DNA of 64,000 nucleotides from Aquabacterium parvum (GTDB taxonomy: Bacteria > Pseudomonadota > Gammaproteobacteria > Burkholderiales > Burkholderiaceae_C): positions 1-64,000 of the forward strand of contig NZ_LFRI01000045.1 of the NCBI RefSeq assembly GCF_001447195.1, read 5' to 3'. Under the pieces are notes generated by a model. That model searched no databases and had not been told where the DNA came from. It saw nothing but the letters and a program-made list of their open reading frames with translations. Made by a program: the position numbers and the translations under genes. Positions 43,856-52,907 of this stretch are shown one piece after another. How positions within the stretch are numbered: position 1 is the first letter of the stretch; each line of letters starts with the position of its first letter.

Positions 43856-44938
43856 TCAGAGTTTGACGGACTGCATGTAACGGTCGAATGTCGCCTCGGT
43901 GAAGCGGAACCACAGGTTCTGGTCGGCTCGGAACTTGGCGTAGTCGGCGTAGACCTTGCGCCAACTCGGGTTCTTCTCGTTGAGCTCGCTGTAGATGTCC
44001 ATCGAGTGCTTGAAGGCCGCGTCCATCACCGGCTTGGGGAACTGCACGAGCTCGGTCTTGGCGGCCACCAGTTGCTTGAGCGCCAGCGGATTGCGGGCGT
44101 CGTAGCGGGCCTGCATCTCGGTGTGGGCGTGCGCGGCAGCGGCTTCGACCATGGCTTTGTACTCAGGGTTGAGCGCGTCCCAGGCCTTCTGGTTGATGAA
44201 GAAGTCGAGCTGCGGGCCGCCTTCCCACCAGCCGGGGAAGTGGTAGTAGGGCGCGACCTTGTAGAAGCCCAGCTTCTGGTCGTCGTACGGGCCGACCCAC
44301 TCGGCGGCGTCGAGCACGCCTTTTTCAAGCGCCTGGTAGATCTCCCCGCCGGGCAGGGCCTGGGGCACCACGCCCATTCGCTCCATCACCTTGCCGGCGA
44401 AGCCTGCGGTGCGCATTTTCAGGCCCTTGAGGTCGGCCAGCGACTTGATCGGCTTGCGGTACCAACCGCCCATTTGCGCGCCGGTGTTGCCGCCAGGGAA
44501 GTTGACGATGTTGTACTTGGCGTAGAACTCGCGCATCAGCTTGAGGCCGTTGCCTTCGTACATCCAGGCCGACATCTGGCGGGAATTCAGGCCGAAGGGG
44601 ATGGAGCAGCCCAGCGCGAAGGTTTCGTCCTTGCCGACGAAGTAATAAGGCGCTGTGTGGGCCATCTCGACCGTGCCGCTTTGCACGCCGTCGACCACGC
44701 CGAACGGGGGCATGAGCTCGCCACCGGCGTGCACCGAGATCTGGAACTTGCCGCCAGACATCTCGTGGATCTTCTTGGTGAAGACGTCGGCGGCGCCGAA
44801 GATGGTGTCCAGCGACTTGGGGAAGCTGGAGGCCAGGCGCCAGCGCAACTGCGTCTGAGCGTGGACGATGGCGGGGGCGGCACCGGCGGCCAGCACGCCG
44901 GCCAGGCCAGCGTGGTTGATGAAGGCACGACGCTCCAT
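43856..44938 (-). CDS. TRAP transporter substrate-binding protein, TakP (2-oxo acid) type, Tat-exported
   Basis: A 360-residue DctP-family protein. It starts at 44938, where GAGGAGA sits just upstream, and begins MERRAFINHAGLAGVLAAGA, a Tat signal. The mature part follows the Rhodobacter TakP pattern closely, with ASSFPKSLDTIF, FPGGNTGAQMGGWYRK, LKGLKMRTAGFAGKVMERMGV and EWVGPYDDQKLGFYKVAPYY. TakP binds 2-oxo acids through a bound sodium ion and the conserved arginine. The permease genes of the system are in convergent orientation across a small gap, an unusual but seen layout. The ligand is likely an organic acid such as a 2-oxo acid or lactate. Confidence 0.9.
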   Translation of the reverse strand: MERRAFINHAGLAGVLAAGAAPAIVHAQTQLRWRLASSFPKSLDTIFGAADVFTKKIHEMSGGKFQISVHAGGELMPPFGVVDGVQSGTVEMAHTAPYYFVGKDETFALGCSIPFGLNSRQMSAWMYEGNGLKLMREFYAKYNIVNFPGGNTGAQMGGWYRKPIKSLADLKGLKMRTAGFAGKVMERMGVVPQALPGGEIYQALEKGVLDAAEWVGPYDDQKLGFYKVAPYYHFPGWWEGGPQLDFFINQKAWDALNPEYKAMVEAAAAHAHTEMQARYDARNPLALKQLVAAKTELVQFPKPVMDAAFKHSMDIYSELNEKNPSWRKVYADYAKFRADQNLWFRFTEATFDRYMQSVKL

Positions 44939-45065
44939 GGCGGTCTCCTCGTGGTGGGGTTGTGTTGCCAAATTCTAGGAGCGCTGTTTGTCCGGCAAGG
45001 CCATGCCAGGAGAGGGCTTACCCGTGGGTGTCGCGGGCGCGCCTCTGCCGATTGGCCGTGGTCGG

Positions 45066-46472
45066 TCAGCCGCCGTGGCCGGCGATCTTCATGCGCTCGA
45101 TCAGCACCGAGCCCACGGTCTTGCTGCCGTAGGTGTAGGCGTCGGCACCGATGCCCACGATCTGCTGGAACATCTCGCCCAGGTGGCCGGCGATGGTGAT
45201 CTCGTGCACGGGGTGCTGGATGACGCCCTTTTCGACCCAGTAACCGGCTGCGCCACGCGAGTAGTCGCCCGTCACGTAGTTCACGCCCTGGCCCATGAGC
45301 TCGGTCACGAACAGGCCGGTGCCCAGCTTCTTGAGCATGGCCTTGAGGTTGTCCTTTGGGTCGGTGAGCTTGCTGCTCATCACCAGGTTCTGCGAGCCGC
45401 CGGCGTGGCCGGTGGTCTTCATGCCCAGCTTGCGCGCCGAATAGCTCGAGAGGAAGTAACCCTGCACGACGCCGTTCTTGACGACCTGGCGCTTGCGGGT
45501 GAGCACGCCTTCGTCGTCGAAGGGGGCGCTGCCCTTGCCCTTGAGGATGTGCGGATCCTCGTGGACCTGGATGTGCTTGGGGAAGATGGGCTTGCCCAGG
45601 CTGTCGAGCAGGAAGGTGGCGCGGCGGTAAAGCGCACCACCGCTGGTGGCCTGAACGTAGGCACCCAGCAGGCCGGCGGCCAGGGTGTTCTCGAACAGCA
45701 CCGGCACCTCGCAGGTCGCGATCTTGCGCGACTTCAGGCGCGAGAGCGCGCGCTCGGCGGCGTAGCGCCCAATGGCCTCGGGCTTGGCCATGTCTCGGGC
45801 GTCGCGTTCGGAGGTGTACCAGAAGTCGCGCTGCATGTCGTTGCCCCGGCCCGCGATGGGCGAGACCGATAGCGAGTGGCGCGACGAGGCGTAGCCACCC
45901 CGGAAGCCACGCGAGTTGCCGGCCCAGAAGTGCGATTGCTGCGCCGACACGCCCGCGCCTTCGGAGTTGGTGATGCGGGGGTCGACCACGAGGGCGGCGT
46001 CTTCGCAGCGGCGTGCCAGCTCGGCCGCGCCTTCGGCGTCGAAGGCCCAGGGGTGGAAGAGGTCGAGGTCGCGGCGGGCGGCTTTGCCCGTGGCGATGTC
46101 GGCTTCGTCCGGCAGGCCGGCGGCCGGGTCTTCGGCGGTGTGGCGGGCGATGTCATACGCCGCCTGCACGGTGCGCTCGAGCGCTTCGGGCGAGAAGTCG
46201 GAGGTGGTGGCGTTGCCCCGGCGCTGGCCCAGGTAGACGGTGATGCCGACCGTCTTGTCGCGGTTGCGCTCGACGTTCTCCAGCTTGCCCTTGCGCACCG
46301 AGACCGACAGGCCGGCGCCTTCGGAGACTTCTGCGGCGGCGTCGGAGGCGCCTTTCTTGCGCGCCAGGCTCAAGGCGTCTTCGATCAGTTGCTGGAATTG
46401 CTCGCGGCTGTAGGCGAACCCGGTCGAGGGGGCGGTCGAGGACGCAAGCGAGGCAGCTTTGTTCTTGGGCAT
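45066..46472 (-). CDS. pmbA: PmbA/TldE, subunit of the TldD-TldE metalloprotease
   Basis: A 468-residue protein of the TldD/PmbA family. With TldD it forms a heterodimer that degrades unfolded peptides and processes ribosomal peptides such as microcin B17. The N-terminal domain shows KKGASDAAAEVSEGAGLSVSV (about 39-59). The C-terminal part has NLVMSSKLTDPKDNLKAML and VNYVTGDYSRGAAGYWVEKG. TldE itself lacks the zinc ligands of TldD. It is divergent from darP, the order conserved in many betaproteobacteria. Confidence 0.95.
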   Translation of the reverse strand: MPKNKAASLASSTAPSTGFAYSREQFQQLIEDALSLARKKGASDAAAEVSEGAGLSVSVRKGKLENVERNRDKTVGITVYLGQRRGNATTSDFSPEALERTVQAAYDIARHTAEDPAAGLPDEADIATGKAARRDLDLFHPWAFDAEGAAELARRCEDAALVVDPRITNSEGAGVSAQQSHFWAGNSRGFRGGYASSRHSLSVSPIAGRGNDMQRDFWYTSERDARDMAKPEAIGRYAAERALSRLKSRKIATCEVPVLFENTLAAGLLGAYVQATSGGALYRRATFLLDSLGKPIFPKHIQVHEDPHILKGKGSAPFDDEGVLTRKRQVVKNGVVQGYFLSSYSARKLGMKTTGHAGGSQNLVMSSKLTDPKDNLKAMLKKLGTGLFVTELMGQGVNYVTGDYSRGAAGYWVEKGVIQHPVHEITIAGHLGEMFQQIVGIGADAYTYGSKTVGSVLIERMKIAGHGG

Positions 46473-46536
46473 GGAGGGTTTTGTGCTGATGAACGGCAGC
46501 CCGCAAGCAGCGGGCCACCCGTATCATAGCGAGGAC

Positions 46537-47115
46537 ATGAATCCGAACCATTTTGATCAAGACGATGCTGACGACGACGGCTTTTCCGGCCGTCCCAGCA
46601 AGAGCGCGCTCAAGCGCGAGAGCCACGAACTCCAGGAGCTGGGCAAGCAGTTGCTGGAAATGCCCGATTCGCGCCTGGAGAGCATCGAGATGCCCGAGCG
46701 CTTGCGCGATGCCCTGGACGCCTACAAGCGCACTCGCTCCTTCGAGGGCAAGCGCCGGCAGATCCAGTTCATTGGCAAGGTGATGCGCGGGGTCGATGCC
46801 GAGCCCTTGCGCGAAGCCGTGGCCCAGTTCCAGCTGGGCCACGCCCGCAATGCGCTGGCCCTGCACCAGGCAGAGCGCTGGCGCGCCGAGCTCCTGTCCG
46901 ACGAGAAAAGCGCGCTCACCAACTGGGCGGCTGACTTCCCGCTGTCTGACCTGCAGCAGTTGCGCAACCTGGTACGCAGCGCCCGCAAGGACGCCGCCGA
47001 AGTGCCTGAAAAGCGCAGTGGTCGGGCCTTCCGCGAGCTGTTCCAGTTCATCAAGCAAGCGATGGAGGCACAGGAAGAGGCCGACAAGGACGCCCCAGCA
47101 GGGTCTCCGACATGA
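46537..47115 (+). CDS. yjgA: Ribosome biogenesis factor DarP (YjgA, DUF615)
   Basis: A 192-residue helical protein that associates with late 50S precursors. The family start (GRPSKSALKRESHELQELGKQLL, about 14-36) and YKRTRSFEGKRRQIQFIGKVMR (about 65-86) are clear, and the rest is basic and helical. GAGGA eight bases before the ATG at 46537 supports this start over the upstream frame. It overlaps mog by 4 bases. Confidence 0.95.
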   Translation: MNPNHFDQDDADDDGFSGRPSKSALKRESHELQELGKQLLEMPDSRLESIEMPERLRDALDAYKRTRSFEGKRRQIQFIGKVMRGVDAEPLREAVAQFQLGHARNALALHQAERWRAELLSDEKSALTNWAADFPLSDLQQLRNLVRSARKDAAEVPEKRSGRAFRELFQFIKQAMEAQEEADKDAPAGSPT

Positions 47116-47735
47116 GCTCCAGCACGAGCGCCGTCGTGTCGGCTCCGCTGCGCACTGTGCGCATCGGCGTGGTCTCGGTCAGCGACCGCGCCAGCACCGG
47201 GGTCTACGAAGACAAAGGTCTGCCGGGCTTGAAGGATTGGTTGGGCCGTGCGGTGCGCAACCCGATCGAATGGGTGCCCAGGCTCATCCCCGATGAGCGC
47301 GACGTCATCTCTGCTGCGTTGCGCGAGCTGGTCGATGCCGAGCGCTGCGACCTGGTGTTGACCACCGGCGGCACCGGCCCATCGCCCAGAGATGTCACCC
47401 CGGAGGCCACGCTCGATGTCGCGGACAAGGAGTTGCCTGGCTTCGGTGAGCAGATGCGTCAGATCAGCCTGCGCTTTGTGCCCACTGCCATCCTGTCGCG
47501 TCAGACGGCGGTGGTGCGTGGCCAGGCGCTGGTGATGAACCTGCCTGGTCAGCCCAAGTCGATCGCCGAGACCCTGGAGGGCTTGCGAGACGCAGATGGC
47601 AAATCGTTGGTGCCAGGCATTTTTGCGGCGGTGCCGTATTGCGTCGACCTGATCGGCGGTCCCTGGATCGAGACCGATCCGGCGATGTGCGTGGTGTTTC
47701 GGCCGAAAACGGCGGTGCGCCGCGAAGGCGCCTGA
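47112..47735 (+). CDS. mog: Molybdopterin adenylyltransferase
   Basis: A 207-residue MoaB/Mog-family protein that adenylates molybdopterin before molybdate insertion. It shows IGVVSVSDRASTGVYEDKG (about 18-36), the active-site TTGGTGPSPRDVTPEA (about 80-95) and LPGQPKSIAETLEGL near 142. It starts inside the darP stop (ATGA). In this window its cofactor is needed by XDH (4952-8878) and nitrate reductase (21562-24438), though the genes are distant. Confidence 0.95.
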   Translation: MSSSTSAVVSAPLRTVRIGVVSVSDRASTGVYEDKGLPGLKDWLGRAVRNPIEWVPRLIPDERDVISAALRELVDAERCDLVLTTGGTGPSPRDVTPEATLDVADKELPGFGEQMRQISLRFVPTAILSRQTAVVRGQALVMNLPGQPKSIAETLEGLRDADGKSLVPGIFAAVPYCVDLIGGPWIETDPAMCVVFRPKTAVRREGA

Positions 47736-47776
47736 TTTCACATCGGCCGGTAACTGCTTTCGGGTGCCTGTCTGGT

Positions 47777-47790
47777 GCCGACCGGTCGGC
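47777..47790. promoter_or_regulatory. Perfect 14-base palindrome, candidate TetR-type operator
   Basis: GCCGACCGGTCGGC reads the same on both strands. It lies 167 bases before the phosphotransferase/SDR operon, in a 220-base gap. CGACCGGTCG cores of this kind are typical of TetR-family operators. No TetR gene is visible in the window, so the regulator would be elsewhere. Confidence 0.4.
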
Positions 47791-47833
47791 CGAGTGAGCC
47801 ATTGACCTATTCGTCGGGCTAATGGGTTCGGAT

Positions 47834-47850
47834 TCAAATAATTCATTTGA
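47834..47850. promoter_or_regulatory. AT-rich dyad upstream of the phosphotransferase gene
   Basis: TCAAAT-AATTC-ATTTGA is a perfect 6-base inverted repeat with a 5-base spacer in an AT-rich patch that stands out from the surrounding high GC. It is about 107 bases before the start codon, so it may be a protein-binding site or part of an upstream promoter element. Confidence 0.4.
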
Positions 47851-47956
47851 TTCATTGGCTGGCGCTTCCTAAACTGGTGCGGTTTCACGGTGTGCGAACG
47901 ACCGAGGCGCTCGGCGTCGCGGCACCCCCGACCACGACAAGAGGAGACCGCCGCCC

Positions 47957-49042
47957 ATGAGCGACGCCAAAAACGAACAACTGATCGACCAGGCCGGGCA
48001 AGTCCGTGCCGGTGAAGAAGTGGACGTGGCCCAGGTCACGGCTTACCTGCAGGCACAAGGCCTGAAGCTGGAAGGCACGCCCGTGCTCAAGCAGTTCCCT
48101 GGCGGGGCCTCCAACCTGACTTACCAGCTCAGCTACGCCAACGTCGACCTGATCCTGCGTCGCCCGCCCTTCGGCCACATCGCCAAGTCGGCCCACGACG
48201 TGGTGCGCGAGGCCGAAATCATGCGCAAGCTCAAGCCGGTCTACCCCAAGGTGCCGGTCATCCACGCCATCTGCGAGGACACCAGCGTCATCGGCGCGCC
48301 CTTCTACGTGATGGAGCGCCTGGTGGGCAACATCCCGCGTCAGAACCTCTCGCCCGAGCTGGGCCTGGACGAGGCCAAGACCCGTCAGCTGTGCCTGAAC
48401 GTGCTCGACACCCTGGTCGATCTGCACAAGCTCGACCCCAAGGCCGCCGGTCTGGACACCCTGGGCAAGGGCGAAGGCTACGTGGCCCGCCAGGTCGAGG
48501 GCTGGACAAAGCGCTACCGAGCCGCCCGCACCGACGACGTCGGCGACTTCGAGCAGGTCATGGCCTGGCTGGCCGAGAAGATGCCCAAGCAGGAAGTGGC
48601 CATCCGCCTCATCCACAACGACTTCCGCTTCGACAACGTCGTGCTGGACGTGAACGACCCGCTCAAAGTCATTGGCGTACTTGACTGGGAAATGGCCACG
48701 CTGGGCGACCCGCTGATGGACCTGGGCAGCTCGCTGGCCTACTGGGTGCAGGCCGATGACGACATGTTCATGAAGGGCTCGCGCCGCCAGCCGACCAATG
48801 CCAAAGGCATGCTCACGCGCGAAGAGGTGATCCGCTACTACGCCGAGAAAACCGGTTTCAGTGTCGAGAACTTCGACTTCTACACGGTGTACGGCCTGTT
48901 CCGCCTGGCCGGCATCGCGCAGCAGATCTACAAGCGCTTCAAGGAAGGCAACGCCCGCAACCCGGCGTTCGCCACCTTCGGCCCGTTTGTGAGCTACCTG
49001 GAGCAGCGCTGCCTGGGCATCATCGCCCAGTCCAAGCTGTGA
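47957..49042 (+). CDS. Phosphotransferase-family protein (APH fold, ACAD10-like)
   Basis: A 361-residue protein of the aminoglycoside phosphotransferase/choline kinase fold, in the branch associated with acyl-CoA dehydrogenases and ACAD10. Seen are GGASNLTYQL (about 50-59, nucleotide loop), LIHNDFRFDNVVLD (about 217-230, catalytic Asp and Asn) and GVLDWEMATLGDPLMDLG (about 239-256, metal-binding DxD). Such proteins are thought to phosphorylate hydroxyacyl-CoAs in fatty acid oxidation. The neighbour downstream is an SDR, in keeping with acyl-chain metabolism. Two dyads lie upstream. AGGAG precedes the ATG. Confidence 0.9.
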   Translation: MSDAKNEQLIDQAGQVRAGEEVDVAQVTAYLQAQGLKLEGTPVLKQFPGGASNLTYQLSYANVDLILRRPPFGHIAKSAHDVVREAEIMRKLKPVYPKVPVIHAICEDTSVIGAPFYVMERLVGNIPRQNLSPELGLDEAKTRQLCLNVLDTLVDLHKLDPKAAGLDTLGKGEGYVARQVEGWTKRYRAARTDDVGDFEQVMAWLAEKMPKQEVAIRLIHNDFRFDNVVLDVNDPLKVIGVLDWEMATLGDPLMDLGSSLAYWVQADDDMFMKGSRRQPTNAKGMLTREEVIRYYAEKTGFSVENFDFYTVYGLFRLAGIAQQIYKRFKEGNARNPAFATFGPFVSYLEQRCLGIIAQSKL

Positions 49043-49116
49043 CGCGGGCCGCTGCGCGTGCTAGTCCTGTGAGCCGCCATCGCCTGCCTTTTCACCCCTG
49101 ACACGCCTGCGAACCC

Positions 49117-49899
49117 ATGAGCACTCCCCTGAACCTGAAGAACCCCTTCGACCTGACCGGCAAGGTCGCCCTCGTGACCGGCTCCAGTCGCGGTATTGGC
49201 GAGGCCATCGCGCGCCTGCTGGCCGCGCATGGCGCGCACGTCATCGTCTCCAGCCGCAAGGCCGAGCCCTGTGAAGCTGTGGCCGCGTCCATCCGCGAAG
49301 CCGGTGGCAAGGCCTCGGTGCTGGCCTGCCACATCGGCGAGATGGAGCAGATCGACGCCACGTTCGCAGCCATCGAGAAAGAGTTCGGCCGCCTCGACAT
49401 CCTGGTCAACAACGCGGCCACCAATCCGTACTTCGGTCACATCACCGACACCGACCTGGGCGCGTTCCAGAAGACCGTGGACGTCAACATCCGCGGCTAC
49501 TTCTTCATGTGCTCGCGCGGCGCCAAGATGATGACCAAGCAAGGTGGCGGCTCGATCGTCAACATCGCCTCGGTCAACGGCGTGATCCCCGGCATGGCCC
49601 AGGGCATCTACTCCATCACCAAGGCCGCCGTGATCTCGATGACGCACGCCTTCGCCAAGGAGTGTGCGACGCAGAAGGTGCGCGTCAACGCCATCCTGCC
49701 GGGCGCAACCGACACCAAGTTCGCCTCGGCACTGACCAGCAACGAGATGATCCTCAAGTCGGTGCTGGCCCACGTGCCCATGAATCGCGTGGCCGACCCG
49801 TCGGAGATGGCGGGTGCTGCGCTGTACCTGGCGTCCGACGCGGCCAGCTACACCACGGGCACTTGCCTGAACGTGGACGGCGGCTACCTGCTGGCCTGA
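49117..49899 (+). CDS. SDR-family NAD(P)-dependent oxidoreductase
   Basis: A 260-residue classical short-chain dehydrogenase. The cofactor motif is TGSSRGIGEAIA (about 22-33), the NNAA motif is near 93-96, a serine lies in the NIASVNG segment near 150, and the catalytic YSITK lies near 167-171. The ending LNVDGGYLLA is usual for the family. The substrate is not predictable; a 3-hydroxyacyl-CoA or a related secondary alcohol fits the phosphotransferase neighbour. It starts 74 bases after that gene, probably in the same operon. Confidence 0.93.
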   Translation: MSTPLNLKNPFDLTGKVALVTGSSRGIGEAIARLLAAHGAHVIVSSRKAEPCEAVAASIREAGGKASVLACHIGEMEQIDATFAAIEKEFGRLDILVNNAATNPYFGHITDTDLGAFQKTVDVNIRGYFFMCSRGAKMMTKQGGGSIVNIASVNGVIPGMAQGIYSITKAAVISMTHAFAKECATQKVRVNAILPGATDTKFASALTSNEMILKSVLAHVPMNRVADPSEMAGAALYLASDAASYTTGTCLNVDGGYLLA

Positions 49900-49951
49900 C
49901 GGGCTCGAGGCGCCTGAGCTGAGTGGCTCAGTCAGGCGCCGCCCATCGCGC

Positions 49952-50752
49952 TCACTTGACGAGGCGGTTGAGCTCGTCGGCGTCGAAGGCCTCGGTCTTC
50001 TTGGCGTCCTCGGGCATGCAGTCGCGGCCCAGCTGGCTCTGGGCGCAGGCCGCGAGCTTCTCGACCGCCTGCCACAGCAGCGCGATCTGGTGCTCGTGGC
50101 CGGATGCGTGGTCAATGAGGCCGCGCAGCGCCTGCGACAGCGGGTCGTCGCCTTCGGTCACGCCGTAGGCCGAGAAACCCATGCGGGCGGCCACGGCCTC
50201 GCGCTCGGCCTGCTTTTCGTCGAGCACCTGCTGCTTGGCCACGATGATGCGAGCCGGGTTGCCCACGGCGGTGGCACCGTTCGGCACGGGCTTGGTGACG
50301 ACGGCGTTCGAGCCCACGCGGGCACCGTCGCCCACGGTGAAACCGCCCAGCACCTGGGCGTTGGCCCCCACGATCACGCCACGGCCCAGTGTCGGGTGGC
50401 GCTTGGCCCCGCGGGACAGCGATGTGCCACCCAGGGTCACGCCCTGGTAGATGGTGCAGTCGTCGCCGATCTCGGCGGTTTCGCCCACCACCACGCCCAT
50501 GCCGTGGTCGATGAAGACGCGGCGGCCCACGCGGGCACCCGGGTGGATCTCGATGCCCGTGAAGAAGCGAGCCCAGTGCGAAATCCAGCGTCCCAGCCAT
50601 TTCAGGCCGTGTGTCCAGCACCAGTGCGCACAGCGGTGCATGGCCAGGGCGTGGAGACCGGGGTAACAGGTCAGGACCTCCCAGGCCGTTCGGGCGGCGG
50701 GGTCACGCTCCAGGATGCAGGCGATGTCTTCGCGCAGGCGGGCAAACAACAT
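49952..50752 (-). CDS. cysE: Serine O-acetyltransferase
   Basis: A 266-residue enzyme making O-acetylserine from serine and acetyl-CoA, the first step to cysteine. An N-terminal helical part ([20 protein letters not shown]) precedes the hexapeptide-repeat left-handed beta helix with [20 protein letters not shown] (about 101-120), GVTLGGTS near 123 and [10 protein letters not shown] near 147. The ATG at 50752 gives the family start; the frame to 50881 adds non-family residues. The C-terminus is longer than usual (about 60 residues after the helix). It follows trmJ in the same direction. Confidence 0.93.
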   Translation of the reverse strand: MLFARLREDIACILERDPAARTAWEVLTCYPGLHALAMHRCAHWCWTHGLKWLGRWISHWARFFTGIEIHPGARVGRRVFIDHGMGVVVGETAEIGDDCTIYQGVTLGGTSLSRGAKRHPTLGRGVIVGANAQVLGGFTVGDGARVGSNAVVTKPVPNGATAVGNPARIIVAKQQVLDEKQAEREAVAARMGFSAYGVTEGDDPLSQALRGLIDHASGHEHQIALLWQAVEKLAACAQSQLGRDCMPEDAKKTEAFDADELNRLVK

Positions 50753-50896
50753 GAAAGGAATGAGCTTTTGCGTTTTTTGGACTTGAGCCGGGAAGTGTAG
50801 CGGCCGGGTCAAACCCCGGCACGGTGTCGGGGTGGAGGTGGCGGGCTCGCGCGCAGGCTGCGTGTGCGCGTGGGCGAGCAACCAGTTGCCTGGTGA

Positions 50897-51649
50897 TCAG
50901 CGCTGACAGCGCTCGATGATGGCTTTGGCGATGCCTCGAAGGATGTGAATGTCTTCCTGGCGCAGTTCGGCCCGGTTGAAAAGCTGGTTCAGTCGGGGCA
51001 TGAGCTTTTTGGGGGCGGCCGGGTCAAGGAAACCCAGCTGCACCAGCGCACGCTCGAAGTGCCCCAGCATGCCTTGCACCGCCTCGCCACTGGCCAGGTC
51101 GGCATCGGGTGTGCGGGCCTCTACGGGGAAGCATCCCAGCGCCATGCGCCACTCGTAGCTCAGCAGTTGCACGGCTTGCGACAGGTTGAGCGAGCCGTAG
51201 TCGGGGTTGGTGGGGATGCTGATCACGGCGTGGCAGCGGTAGACATCTTCATTGGACATGCCGTGCCGCTCGCACCCGAAAACGAATCCGACCTTGTGAC
51301 CGATGGCGATGTGTCTGCGGGCCAGGTTCGCCAGGCCCTCGCGGGGCGTGATGGTGGGCGGGCCGAAGTCACGGGGCGTCATGGCTGTGCCGATGGCGAA
51401 GGTGACGCCTTCGAGTGCATCGGCCAGGGTGTCGACGACGCGGGCACGCACAAGGATGTCTGCCGCGCCACTCGCCATGGCCACGGTCTCCTCCTGGATC
51501 AGCACGTCTGCAAACCGTGGCTGCACCAGCACCAGCTCGGAAAAGCCCATGACCTTCATCGCCCGCGCTGTGGCCCCGACGTTGCCGGGGTGGCTGGTGC
51601 CGATCAGGATGAAGCGGGTGGGATCGGTGGGCTGTGACGCAGTGGACAT
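50897..51649 (-). CDS. trmJ: tRNA (cytidine/uridine-2'-O-)-methyltransferase TrmJ
   Basis: A 250-residue SPOUT methyltransferase acting at position 32 of several tRNAs. The knot motifs are FILIGTSHPGNVGATARAMK (about 13-32), VFGCERHGMSNEDVYRC (about 120-136) and IPTNPDYGSLNLSQAVQLLS (about 142-161). The start at 51649 is typical. It is upstream of cysE with a gap of 145 bases that includes the cysE 5' region, and is divergent from suhB across about 180 bases. Confidence 0.94.
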   Translation of the reverse strand: MSTASQPTDPTRFILIGTSHPGNVGATARAMKVMGFSELVLVQPRFADVLIQEETVAMASGAADILVRARVVDTLADALEGVTFAIGTAMTPRDFGPPTITPREGLANLARRHIAIGHKVGFVFGCERHGMSNEDVYRCHAVISIPTNPDYGSLNLSQAVQLLSYEWRMALGCFPVEARTPDADLASGEAVQGMLGHFERALVQLGFLDPAAPKKLMPRLNQLFNRAELRQEDIHILRGIAKAIIERCQR

Positions 51650-51710
51650 GTGGATGCCTGGAAAGGCCGGGGTGGCGAGGGCGGGGGGTGCAAAAAACGG
51701 CGCACTTCGA

Positions 51711-51716
51711 TAGAAT
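51711..51716 (+). promoter_or_regulatory. -10 element (TAGAAT) upstream of suhB
   Basis: TAGAAT is a good -10 match. Its -35 partner is weak. A transcript from here would have a leader of about 110 bases before the suhB ATG at 51831. Confidence 0.35.
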
Positions 51717-51830
51717 CGCAGATTCTCTTCGTTCTTTGATCATCGCTGCGCCCATTTTGTCGACCGGGCCCTCGCCATGTGGCGGGGGATCGTTGCCGGT
51801 CGTCTTTGACTTTTTCAGACGGTCCAATCC

Positions 51831-52847
51831 ATGTCTCAAGCCCTGCATCCCATGCTCAACATCGCCATCAAAGCTGCGCGCGCAGCCGGGGCGATCATCA
51901 ACCGGGCGTCGCTCGACATCGAGCGCTTGCAGGTGACCGCAAAGTCTCACAACGACTTCGTCACCGAGGTCGACCAGGCAGCAGAACAGGCGATCATCGA
52001 CATCATCCGCGAGGCGTACCCCGGCCACGGCATCTTGGCCGAAGAGTCCGGCCGCACGCAGGGCGCCAAGCACTCCGACTTCGTCTGGATCATCGATCCG
52101 CTGGACGGCACCACCAACTTCATCCACGGCTTTCCGGTCTACGCGGTCTCCATCGCGCTGGCCTGGCGCGGCCAGGTGCAACAGGCCGTGGTCTACGACC
52201 CGACCCGCAACGACCTGTTCTACGCTTCGCGCGGCAAGGGCGCCTACCTCAATGACCGCCGCATCCGCGTCTCCAAGCGCACGCGCATGCTCGACGCCCT
52301 CATCGGCACGGGCTTTCCTTTCCGCAAGGGCGACAACTTCCAGCGCTACATGAAGATGTTCGAGGACGTCATGGTGCAGTGCGCTGGCCTGCGCCGCCCG
52401 GGCGCCGCCTCGCTCGACCTGTGCTACGTGGCCGCTGGCTACTACGACGGTTTCTTCGAGACCGGTCTGAGCCCCTGGGATGTGGCCGCAGGCTCTTTGA
52501 TGATCACCGAGGCCGGCGGCCTGGTGGGCAACTTCACGGGTGAGCCCGACTTCCTGTACCAGCGCGAGATCGTGGCCGGCACGCCTCGCATCTATGGCCA
52601 ACTGGTCAAGACCCTGGCGCCTTACACCCGCGTGATCACCGAGCCAGCTGCCGAAGAAGGCGCGGACGGTGAAGCCGCCCCGGCCGACGAGGTGCTCGGT
52701 GCGCTGCAGGCTGCGCAAGCCGCTGATGGCGCTGAGCCAGAAGCCCAGGCGGCCGAGGCGCCCAAGCGCCGTCGCATCACCGCTGCCGTCAAAGCAGCCG
52801 AGGACCGTGGCGATCGCCCAGTGGGTCGCGACGACGCGCCCTTCTGA
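51831..52847 (+). CDS. suhB: Inositol monophosphatase family protein SuhB with an extended tail
   Basis: A 338-residue enzyme. E. coli SuhB (about 267 residues) is an inositol monophosphatase and also helps rRNA transcription complexes. The metal-binding motifs EESGRT (about 73), [15 protein letters not shown] (about 85-99) and the C-terminal [15 protein letters not shown] (about 216-230) are present. The last ~65 residues are acidic Ala-rich then basic ([16 protein letters not shown]), an addition beyond the family. The start at 51831 follows the -10 at 51711. Confidence 0.93.
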   Translation: MSQALHPMLNIAIKAARAAGAIINRASLDIERLQVTAKSHNDFVTEVDQAAEQAIIDIIREAYPGHGILAEESGRTQGAKHSDFVWIIDPLDGTTNFIHGFPVYAVSIALAWRGQVQQAVVYDPTRNDLFYASRGKGAYLNDRRIRVSKRTRMLDALIGTGFPFRKGDNFQRYMKMFEDVMVQCAGLRRPGAASLDLCYVAAGYYDGFFETGLSPWDVAAGSLMITEAGGLVGNFTGEPDFLYQREIVAGTPRIYGQLVKTLAPYTRVITEPAAEEGADGEAAPADEVLGALQAAQAADGAEPEAQAAEAPKRRRITAAVKAAEDRGDRPVGRDDAPF

Positions 52848-52907
52848 TTCAACAACGAAATTCGCCTTGGGGTGCGGTGTCAGGCCCCTTTGAACGGTGC
52901 CCTCGCC

